DNA of 64,000 nt from Mauremys mutica (Eukaryota > Chordata > Testudines > Geoemydidae), in the NCBI RefSeq assembly GCF_020497125.1, contig NC_059075.1, positions 29,982,003-30,046,002 of the forward strand. The letters are read 5' to 3'. Below the pieces are notes generated by a model. That model was not told where the DNA came from and searched no databases. It saw only the letters and a list, made by a program, of their open reading frames with translations. A program made the position numbers and the translations under genes. Positions 36,601-48,600 of the stretch are shown here, one piece after another; position 1 is the stretch's first letter, and every line of letters begins with the position of its first letter.

Positions 36601-39600
36601 ATTTACAAGTTGCTTCTAATAGTATGTCTACACTGCATACTTCTTACAGCGGCATATAGAGTATGTACACTGCATGCTCCCCTAGCATAGGTCTGAAGAG
36701 CAGTGTAGATGGTGAAGCACAAGTAGAGTAAAGACAAGCCTGAACTCTGTGGGTGAATACCCTACGCACAGGGCCGGCTCTACAGTTTTCACCGCCCCAA
36801 GCAGCGCACGGAATTGCTGCCGTAGGCAGCGAGGGAAGTCCATGTGCCCTTATGTTTAGCTGAAGCCGACCCTGACAGCTAAACATAGAAGCTGCTGCCA
36901 AATTGCCGCCACCGCGGAAATGCGCCTGCCGCCCTAAGGACTGCCCCCGCCGCGGCAATTCGGCGTGCCGCTTGGGGGCAAAACAACAGGGACTGCCGCC
37001 CCTTGCAGATTGCCGCCCCAAGCACCAGCGTGGAATGCTGGTGCCTGGAGCCGGCCCTGCCTACGCAGCTCTACATGTCCAAGCAGTGCCTCCCATTTAC
37101 ATGGCTATTTTTAGCAGTGTAGTGTCCCTCTGTCTCCCTGCTGCCAGAGTCTCTCTGTGCCATGGGGGAAGGCTCCAGCATTGGAGAAGGGCTCTGGTGG
37201 GGGGAGACAGCAGGGAAAGCCTCTAACAGCTCCTAGCAGCAGGGAGGGGCTCTGGCAGCTCCCTGCTGCCTCTCCCCTGCCAGAGCCTTTCCTTCCCACA
37301 GTGAAAGGCTCTGGCAGTGGGGAGCTGCCAAAGCCTTTCCCTTCTGCCTCCCACTGCCAGAGCCTTTCACTGCTGTGTGTAGCTGCACATCACAGTGGAC
37401 ACAGCATGCTTTTTACTGTGGCATGTAGCTACACATATCCTACATGCTGTCACCAGTGGCGTGCCGTCTAGACGTACTTAAATTGGAGGTAGTCTCAGAG
37501 ACTGCGTATGCAACCATAAAGCCTGTTGCCAAGAGCTATAAAAACAGCACTTAAATTTTTGTTCATACTGTCACCTGACTGCTTGTCTTCTCTACACTTC
37601 ATTAAAAGTAATAATTAACTTCTCAGACAAAGACATTCCTAACTTCATGAAAAAAATAGTTACTTATTTTACTGAATCCTGCCAGTAGTTAGAGACTTCT
37701 GCTGGATAAAAAACATTGTTTGGCAAACGTGGCTTACTTTTGTACTTGTTTAACTGGAAATGAGAAGCAGTAGCCCTTTGGTATTAGGTTAAATGGCGAG
37801 AACTTTTTGACAGAGTGAAACCTACTTAAAGGGATTGAGAAAAATCAGTTGCTTAACAGAGGAGGATCAGAACTGTGCTTGATATAATAAATTCAGGATA
37901 CTTTCAGCCAGTCTCCCACGGCAGGAGATCACCTAATAAAGTTGACACGAAGTATAGGTTTCATTGTATTTTACGTGTGCAATGGCTGGCGCGTTTTCCA
38001 AGTTTCCAGCACTATGACTGTTGCCTGATTTTCAAGAGCAGCCACGCTCTAAAACTGCAGTGAGTGACCATCATGATTAAGGACTCGTTTACACCGGAAA
38101 GTTGTACTGGCATATGCCGAGGTGTAAATTTAAACAGATACAGTTATACCAATATAACTACGTATACGCTTATTTTGGAATATGTGTCCTTTTTCAGTTT
38201 AGCTTGTGTCGCTTTGGAAGGGGGATAAGTTAAACCAAAGAACCACTTTCATTCACACATGGGGGTTTATGCTAGTGTATCTATATCATTTTATGTATAC
38301 TGGTATAGCTAGTAAAACTTTCCTGTATAGACAAGCCCTTACGGGAAAAGAAAAATGCTGCATATGAAGATCAGTAATAATGGTTATCATAGGCACCAGC
38401 TCCCAAAGCCCACCCCAACAGCATTCCTCTGCATTGTAAAACATTTGTTGGTTCTGTTGTACAGAACTTGTCTGTCTAGGTGAGTAAATAAATTCAACTG
38501 TTACTGCATTTCATATTTAATTTTAAAACTCTCTTGATCTGTAGGATGTTACTCCAGAAAATTTCCTTGCTGTTCTGAGGGGTGATGCTGAAGCAATGAA
38601 GGGCATAGGATCAGGAAAAGTATTAAAAAGGTAACATAGAAGTTTTGTTCAGGAAATGATCATTCAGATCAACATGTGCTGATGTTGAGTAATGTTAGGA
38701 TTTAAATGAAATCTTAGTTATATTGTTGTCCAGATTGAGGATTAGCAAGACTTGTCAATGGCTATTCTACGTCTTTGGCATTAGTAATGTGACAATTCTA
38801 CTTTTTTTTTTTTAGCAATCTAGTATCAAAAAGTGTGTGTCTGTATCTGATTGATACCACATATAGTGTGGATTGAGATCTAGATATCCACAATAGAGAG
38901 CAACTTGGCTACTGCAGACAAGTTGGTGGAGAGAGAGGGGAATTCTGGCATTGGAATCAAGGAGAAAAGTTACAGAGCTGGACTGTATTTCAATTGGTCA
39001 TTGCCACATGGCTGTAGTCACGTGGGGCTTCACCTACATAGCTCAGGCTTAAAATATTCAGTGTATAAATACAAGATTAGATGTGCTGAGAAGGGTTCTG
39101 AGCTTTTATTAATGAATATATTACTGTACTGCTGCAAAATTGCTAAACTGGAATGTGGCCTAAAAGGTGAACGTAGCTAAACATTTCATTAGCCAAATTA
39201 AAAATTGCATTTAGGCCCATGGCTACTCATACACAGGCATTTTCAACCTGCCCTCCCCCCCCGCCCCCCGCATAGTTGTAAGTAAGGTAATGGATGTGCA
39301 GGGGTCCCAACATTTATTGCTACTCAGTAAGAAGACAGTATTTAACCTTACTTGCATCCATGCATAGTTGTCATTTGCATGAATGGAACAACCTTCTGAT
39401 CCCTGCGGCAGACTACACAAGGTCTTCTGAGATCAAGGCCTTTAAGTATCCAATACAATCAGAACCAGACTAGTACAAACATAAATCTGGCAAAATAGCT
39501 AAATTTTAGCAGAATGGAGAAATAGTAGAATCCTAAATTGGATAAATACAACCATACAATTCAGAGCAGCTTGGCCACATTGTCTTCCTTCACACAGTTA

Positions 39601-42600
39601 CACTCATTAAGGGTCTTAACAACAAAGAAGGATCTTTAGAATCTCTTCCTATTATTGCTACATCTTTTAGGTATGGAAAGTCCTGTGTTAACTATGTCTG
39701 GTACTGGCCTACAATATTCCAGATACATCAGGGGAAGACGAAAATCCACAATGCACCTGGTCCTATTCTGCATTACCATACAGATGGCTTATCTACGCTT
39801 GAAACGCTACAACAGCACAGCTGTAGCTGCATCACTGTAGCACTTCAGTGTAGACTCTATTTATGCTGATGGGAAGGATTCTCCCATCGGTGTAGGTAAT
39901 CCACCTTAATGGAGCATCAAGGATTAGAACAGTAGTTCCCAAACTTTAACAACTTGTGAACCCCTTTCACTCAACTGTCAAGTCTCGCGAACCCCCTCCT
40001 AAAAATGAATATTGCCAGGGATTTTCTCTTTTACCCAAGTATAAATTATAAGAGCAGTGGAAATATAAAATTTGTTTTTATGACATTTATTACACACTAT
40101 TTATTAATTATTATTATCATTACAGTATTTTTATTACATTATGAAAAAAGCAACACTCTTCCAAGATCTCACTTTCATAGCTTGTATCACTTTGATTAAG
40201 CCTGTTATAAGACAAGGCTCCTATGTTTCATCAAGGAGTATCATGTTAAACCAGCATGAAAGTATTTAAGAAGCCAACTCAAAGAGTTCCTCCTACACAA
40301 GCATTCAGGTCTTGAGCAGTCCAGGCAAACAACGCACGTTACAACAAAGCTTAAACTTGTTCTTCATAATAATTTTAAAAACAATACTAGCTGCCTATTT
40401 AATTTTAAAAATAGCAAAAAATATCCACCTCCCTTTCCATTTTTTATAAGGAGTCTTGAAGTTTAAATCTCTTCGCTCCTCAGTGTGATATGCTTGCTTT
40501 GATCTGCTTAGCTCTTGGATGTCCTGGAGCTCCAGGCTGCTGGCCCCATGGTGCCCAGAGTTCCTAGAGACAGCTCTGTCCGCCATTGGGGAATTTTTTC
40601 CCAAGAAACCTTTGTAACATTTTGTGAACCCCCAGGGGTTCATGAATCCCAGTTTGGGAACCACTGGATTAGAAGGTTAAAAATCCCAGATTTGAGTACA
40701 TTGCATTCATAGAACACATTTTAAATGTACCAGTGTTTTCTGATATTTGCAGCATATATTTATGAAGCTGAACTAGATTAACCCTAAAATTAAAAATAAT
40801 CATGGAAATAGCTATTGATTCTCAGGTTTTATAAAACTATTTTACAAAAGCTTAATCTTGGACTAAATGACCCAAAATGTTTATATTACAAGAATAAGAC
40901 ACTTAAATCCATTTACGTTGCTAGTGTGAAAATTTTGAGCACTCTTAAAAGATACATAAAATCATACAATTGTAGGACTGGAAGAGACCTTGAGAGGTCT
41001 TCTAGTCCAGTCCCCTGCAGTCATGGCAGGACTAAGTATTATTTAGAAAGACCATCCCTGACAGGTGTGTGTTTTGTTCAGGATTCTGGCTATTTGCATT
41101 CCTTTTCTAGTCATTCATCTTTTCACATAAGTATCCAAAGTATAGTATGTCATTTGAAAAGGTGGTATAAATGAGACCACATCTTCCGATTTATCGTCAT
41201 GAATACCAGCATGTCTCAATACTATAACAGGTTTTTGTGTAAAGACTAAGATGAAATGTTTAGAATGTCAATTTTCTGAATTTCTCTTGGCAGTGGTCCC
41301 AAGGATCATGTGTTTGTTTATTTCACTGACCATGGAGCCCCTGGACTACTGGCTTTTCCTAATGGTGATGTAAGCATTTTATTTTGAACATTTTTAAAGT
41401 TACCATAAAAATAAATATTTCTAAATCTAAATTTCTTAACACTATTTTTTTCTTGGTAAGAATATAAGGGGCCATGTTCTGATCTCCCAGTTTACATGAG
41501 ATTGCAATTTGGGCCATGATATAAAATGGAATACTTAATATTTGAAAGCTGAGGTCCAGACAGACTATTTATTCATTGTGTGATTCTGTTGCTCAGATTT
41601 GCAGTACATCATTCAGACTGTTGTGGGCATGATTATTCATCTTGCACATTGTAGTAAATATTGTAACCTCTGTTTCCCAGGGGGGTGTAAAAAGTGTAAC
41701 TCCACGTTAAATTTGGACTTGATCACAAACTACAGTAAATCACTTATTTAAGTAACAAAAGGGGTACAAGTGTGCATTAAACATTCAAGCAACTCTCTTG
41801 TAAACTCCAACAATGAAAATATTTATATCTTCAAATAGTTAGAAGCAGTAATATATAAAAAGTAGGAATCATTTATTCTAATGAAATGAGTTTCTTCTCC
41901 AATTTATTTTGCTGAATTAAGGTGGTATTAAAACAAGTGTTCTTATTTTACAGCTCCATGTAAAGGACTTGAACAAGACCATTTATTACATGTACCATAA
42001 CAAAAAATACCAAAAGGTAAATAACAGTTTATCAGATGTTGTGACATTAATAGAGGAACTACTGCAGAGGAAGCATCTTTGTGACCTCTTTGGCTGCACT
42101 TCCCTCAATTGTATAAACAATAAAATCATAGTTGTTAAAGAGGAAGATGATTCAAAGCCTGAAATTTAGATCAATTGCCCATCTAAACGGGATATATATT
42201 CCCTTTTTGGACCATCTTCAGTTTACTTTCCAGTTGTAGCATGTGATTTATTTGGATCCATGTTGAAAGGTTTCATAACCTGATTTAGCAAAGTCCTGTG
42301 ACTCCCATATATTTTGATCACTAGTAGAGTTGAAAAACACCCACTATCACTTCACCCCTGCCCCTGCCTATTGTGCTTTGTTCACCCTTGACCCTATGTA
42401 CCGTTACTGTAGGAAGCCTGTGTATATCTTGTGATTCACTGCTGGTTATTATTACAAAATAACAAGTCAGCTGAGGATAAAGGGACACTTACAGAAACTA
42501 ACATTTAAATTAAACAACCCACCAATTATTTTATCTAAGTGATTTCTATTCCCATTTCAGCACAGGTGAAGTCACTTAGAGCAAAGAAAACTAATTGGTA

Positions 42601-45600
42601 TCTATAGCTGTTTGTTAGATTACCTTCTTAAATAAGACTTTTTATTACTCATGTCAGAGTACTATAGTTGGTTGTGTTTAGGTCTGTATAAGTGGTGATG
42701 TCTCAAAAATACTGAGTCTACAGCCAACTCAGAATGGTATATTATTTCCAATTAAAAAAAAGCTGATCAGCTAGTTGAATTCTGCTTGAATTAGCAAAAA
42801 GATCCATGTGAGATGTACATAGAAAAGCCATTAAGAAACCTTTTCAATGCAGTTTTCTTCACTTGTTTCAGTTTTTCAAAGCAGGAAGTGACCTAATTTG
42901 CCTTTATGTATGTGTAGGACTATGTATATAGTGTGCCGTTTTAGGACCAGATTAATTACCACTTGAAAGGAGTTGAAACTCTTCTCCAGCCCACTGGTTT
43001 TTCCTAACACGTCTCACTTTCTACAGCTGGTATTTTATATTGAAGCATGTGAATCTGGATCAATGATGAACCATTTGGCTGACAATATCAATGGTAAGTG
43101 ATCAGTCAGCTTTTTGGCCTGGCATTTCCCAGCTTGAAATGGTCAAAAGTTCTTGTGGCCAATGTGCTGCATATCCTGACTTGATCAGAAGTGTTGAGGG
43201 CAGTCCTGGGATTATTCTAGAGGTTTAACAGAGTATGTAGAGGTTTAGCAGAGTATCAGGACTATTGGGTTCTGTTATTAGCTCTGCCACCGACTTGAAA
43301 CTTTATTTTTGACAACCTTTGTTCTGTTTAGCCATCTGCAAAATGATGTTACTCACCTACCCTCAAAGGCGAGCTGCAAGGTTTAATTGATTATTGGTTA
43401 AGCATATTAAGAATGTACCATGGAAAGAATTATGAAATGCAAACTGTTAAAGAGGCAATAAAGTCTTCAGTTTTGGTGTCCCGCTTTTCACCAGATTCTA
43501 ACTCTTTTCTGACGGAAACAAAATAACTTGTATATACAAAGAAGTAACTATTGTTATATTGATATCACAAATGCTACATTCAACTTCTTTCCTAGAACTC
43601 AAAAATTCTTGCAAACATACAAAATATGCCGTGCTATATCTTTAGCTACTGAGGTCTTTTAGGTGTGTGAATTTTTCAGAGCTAGGATTAGGCTTCCTGT
43701 CCCAGTAATGGGATAACTTGCGGACTGTTTTGAACAGGTATCCCATTGTGTTAGAAAATACTTGACCGGTAATAGCACATTGTTGGATGGAGCTGTTGTT
43801 CTAAAGATTTTTTTTTACCTTAGCGTGCTCAATGAGTGTTAATAATGTACAGTATTACTCCAGTGGCAGTGTTTTCTGGAAAAGAGGAAGTTCAGGGACA
43901 TTAAATGAGACAAGGTGGGTGAGGTCATATCTTTTAGCTTTACACTGAAGCATGTGAATCTGAATCTGAAGAAGAGCTCTGTGTAGCTCAAAAGCTTGTC
44001 TCTCCCACCAACAGAAGTTGGTCCAATAAAAGATTAAACCTCACCCATCTTGTCTCTGTAATAACCTGGGACTGACATAGCTACCACAACACTGCATAGG
44101 GACATTCAATGTTATTCCAAATCAAATGTCAAATTAATACCAATTGTTAGCATGCAGAATAGGCAGTTCAGCTGTTCAGTTAAGAATCTATCCTTCAACT
44201 AAGATAGTGTCTGTATTTGCAGCTTTTTGAATAGTAGCTTTTAATCAAAGCCTTCTTTCCCAAAACTACACATTCTTCATTATATGCTCACAATACAACA
44301 CACAGTTGGTAAAAAGAAAAGAGCTTTTTCAGTGGTACCAACAGCAACTATGGACAAAGTATTAGCAGGCTGATTTTTCATTTCAAAGCACTGAAGTAAA
44401 TGAATAAAATCCATGACATTCAGACAAGTGTAGCAGGCAGTTAAGTACCACTTAAATAAAGGCTGCTCTTCCATTTGTCTTATAGTTTATGCAACTACTG
44501 CTGCCAATCCTAGGGAGTCTTCTTACGCATGTTACTATGATGATAAGAGACAGACCTACCTAGGTGACTGGTACAGTGTCAACTGGATGGAAGATTCTGA
44601 TGTGGTAAGTTACTTAGATCAGGTATTTGGTGCTTTAAATTTAAGACAAGTATAAAGCTTTAAGCATTACCGTTTTTCTGTATACAAGTTTTATTTTATT
44701 CTTTAGGTTTTATTTAAGATTAAAAATTGTTTAAATTCTTAATCATTAGCAATGTGGAACTGGATGGCTTATAAACTTAAATAGTTCACTGACAAATTCA
44801 ATATTTGTGCAAACTGTTCATTTAGACATCTTTACATTTAATTCAGAAACTTAATTCCTCTTTGGTCGGTGTTGAAGTGGAAAAAATTAGAAACAGTCTA
44901 GCCACTAATTTTGAGTTCACTTAGTCTAAAGTTACTAATTTGGGGCAACATCACTGCCAGTTTTTGAACATGAATCTCAAAGTGCAGTTACTGAACAGTG
45001 TATGCAAGCTTCCTTAATGATCCTTAAATATATGAACAAAAGCTACTGCCATTTATTGAGAGTTGTTTTGAACCAAGTTTACAGTAGTAATGAAACACTT
45101 TAGGGATTTTTACTGCAGTTTGAGAAGATGTCATAGAATCTCAATTTCACCCTAGTTTCCTAACTTTTCATTTAATTTCTTTTGAAGTCCCAATAGCCAT
45201 TGCCCTGGTACTCCCTCCTGCTCAGGGGAAGCTACTGCTCTTTTACATTTTCCTTACATTTTTACAACAGCCATATTTTGATATCTATAAACATAGATTT
45301 CTTCATGCAGGAGGATCTGAAAAAAGAAACTCTCCATAAGCAATTTCTGATAGTAAAGAAACACACCAACACCAGCCATGTGATGCAATATGGAAACAAA
45401 GTGAGTATTCATTTAAGTGGTTTCCAGGTCAAGTCCTCCCCATATATTTTAATCCCTTCAAAATTGCTGTACCCTGGTAAGGGGACAAATCCTCAGATTC
45501 TGAATATCTACCTGAAAAACTGAAGCCTGCTCAAAGCTGGAGAAGCAGAACTCAAGATCTGAATTTTGTAGCTCAGGCCTGTAGCCACTAATATCTAGAG

Positions 45601-48600
45601 CTGCAGGTATTCAATCTCTGCATTTACCCTTCAGATTGGAAAGTGCAAGACAGGAACCAAGAAATTCTCATTTCTCCCTCTTTACCCCCATTGTGCACAG
45701 CAGCTCATCCTTCCTTCTACTCTGTGAACTCTTACTCCTTCCTAATTCTCTGCTCACACCCTCAGAAGGGCCAGTAGCTATTTGCTGCTCCTCAGCCCCT
45801 CAACCTTTATGTGCATCTTGAGCACCGAGTTTCATGCCAGCCTCCTGGCTACTCTCTTGTTCTCTGCTGTTGCTCCAGTCACAAGTGCCTTGAGGCCTGA
45901 TGAAAAAGCAGAGCGTAGTGACCAGGCAAGCAGAATAGAATGGGCAATTCCTGGTCAGGTTTGCCTTCTGGCACCAGACCTCACTGGCCCTCTTTTCCTA
46001 CATGGATATAGCAAAAAGAAATGTGGTCTAAGGCTAATGCAGGGAATGGGGCGTGAGTGACGCTGATTTAACCTCCCAATGCTTCACTTTACCCATCCAT
46101 AAAAGGGGTGTACTAGACATATTGCCAGCGCATTGTGAGCCTTAATAAATGATAATAAAATGCTTTGAGCTCTTTGGGTAGAAGGTGCCATAAACTGGCA
46201 AGTTATTCATACACGCAAGTGAAAGCATTCCATCCCATTGTTCAGTGTACTAATAAAATGATTTTCTGATGTAGTCTTCAATCTGTAAAATTCAGGCTGT
46301 TCAACCTGGTGGCCTTTTGCCTTAGGGAACTTTGAAAATGAAGATTAGCCACTTTTAGGGCAACCTACCGCTTGTAAAACAATACTTACCTTCATATGTC
46401 TTCCATAGCCAAACAAGTTTAGAAAATTAACAGACTTGTATGGCAACACAAAGGATGACTTTCTAGCAGAGATGTTTAACCTGTGTGTGTGTGTGTTTGC
46501 TTTCTAATGTGCAGAGTATCTCTTCTATGAAAGTGGTGCAGTTTCAGGGCCTGGGAAAGAAATCCACTCCTATTTCACTGCCCCCAGTGGCACACTACGA
46601 TCTCACTCCTAGTCCTGATGTGCCTCTTGAAATCATGAAACGGAAGCTGATGGCTACCAATGATATTTATGAGGCGAAGAAGATTGCAGGGGAGATGAAA
46701 ACACATCTAGAGGTAAAGCTAAAAATTCTAACTACCGTTCATAAGGCCAAATTCAGTTCCGTTATATGGATGTAAATCAAAAGTAACTCCAGTGAGACTA
46801 ATGGAGTTACTGCAAATTGACCCCAGTTCATGACAAAATACATCTGCTGTTGGTAACAGCCATCTGATATTTTTCTCCACAATTATTTAAACTTCTGAGA
46901 CCTATAGACAAGGCATCTTCTGTTGGTAACTTACCAAATGGGAATATAAACATACAAAAACTAACCTACTAGATTTTACTGCCAGTGGTTCTACCACTAG
47001 GGGATATCCCCTTACCCCCATAATTCTTGCACAAGAAAGCCATACTTCAGAATGACTGCCTACTTTAGCCTTTCTGAGATGAGACTCTCTCTAAAACCAA
47101 AGTCTCCCAAATCTCTCTAATATCATTATTGAAGAGCAAATACATTTTCCCAGAAGGCTGCTACAGCAAGTCTAGTCATGATTACTGGGTGTTTCCCCCC
47201 TTTTTGCAGAGAGAACTAAAAGGTTAAATGAATGCTCTGTTGAAAGCCCACCACCTGTAACCTTTCCCATTTCCCTTCTTATTTGTTCATGTTTTATTAA
47301 GGGGCAGGCCCAAAAGGGACTGTCATTTCAATGGTATTTCTTTTAGAAAATGGAGTATTTTTAAAAGAGCCCAAGGTTTTTTGGTTTTTTTTTTGAAAGA
47401 AGGAAGTGGCATTCAGTTAATAGTCTCCAAGTTAGGGTCAGGAAAAGCACATTATAAATTGTCTTTGCTTTGTGTGCAGGCTAAACAGATTATTCAGGAA
47501 TCCATGCGAAAGATCATATCCTTGGTAACAGAATCAAAGGCGCGAACTGAGCAAATTCTGTCAGATAGACTGACCATCAGTGACTATGACTGCTACCAGT
47601 CAGCAGTGAATCACTTCAAAACCCACTGCTTCAACTGGCATTCTCCCTTGGTAAGTGTAACATTAGCAAAAAACCCAATACATTTGTCAGTAGGACAAGC
47701 ACAGCTTGTTCCAAGGTGTTCTTCCAAAGTCAGTTTTTACCAAAAAGGAAAATTGGGATTATTGAACACCCCTGGATTTTCACTTTAATAAAACTTGAGA
47801 AACATTATCAGAAGTAAAAGGCTTGCAGACAGAGTGTCTTTCAACCATCTACAAGTAACAAGATTATCAAAATAGAGGAAGGATTTCCTTCCCTCCTTTT
47901 ACTGTTTTCTTCTTGCCTTTCACAAGTAACAGGACATTCAATATTGTTTTTTAATCAACTCAACACAATTAACAGCAGCCTTGAAATACAGCACTTATGT
48001 ACCGTATATACTTGTTCATAAGATGAAATTTTAGTAAAAAAGGGAAGCACCAGAGAAGGGGGTCGGCTTATGAACGAGTATAGAGAGGGAGAGGTGGGAC
48101 ACAGCCCCTCCCCCCAACAGAGGGAGCAAGGAGAGGCAGCAGAGCCAGAAGGGAAGAGTCTCTCCACTTCTGGCCACGCTGCTCTTCCCCAGCCTCCGAA
48201 GCAGCTGCAGCTCCCTGGCTGGCAGTCTGCAGCAGTGCCGCTCGGCCCCACCCCCCAGAGCAGGCTGTGGCTGCACCAACCTGCCCACTGGAGCACACTG
48301 CAGCTGTGCTGCCTGGCCCAGCCCGCTGGAACATGCTGCAGCCGCGCCGCCTGGTCTGGCCTGCCGCAGCAGCCTGTAGCCACGCTGCCCAGCCAGCCGG
48401 AGCAGCTCCAGCCAGGCCAGAGACATCGTCTCCTGGCCCTCCCCAGATAAGGTGGGAAGGGATGGGATGGGGAGAGTGTGGGGGTCCCGGGCTAGGGAAG
48501 GGGTCATGTGGGGGGTAGTCACAGGGGTTACTTCCCTGACCCCCAGCTTCTCTCTCCCAAAAATTTTCCCACCAGTTGCTGTCCCGGCCCATCAGGGTAA

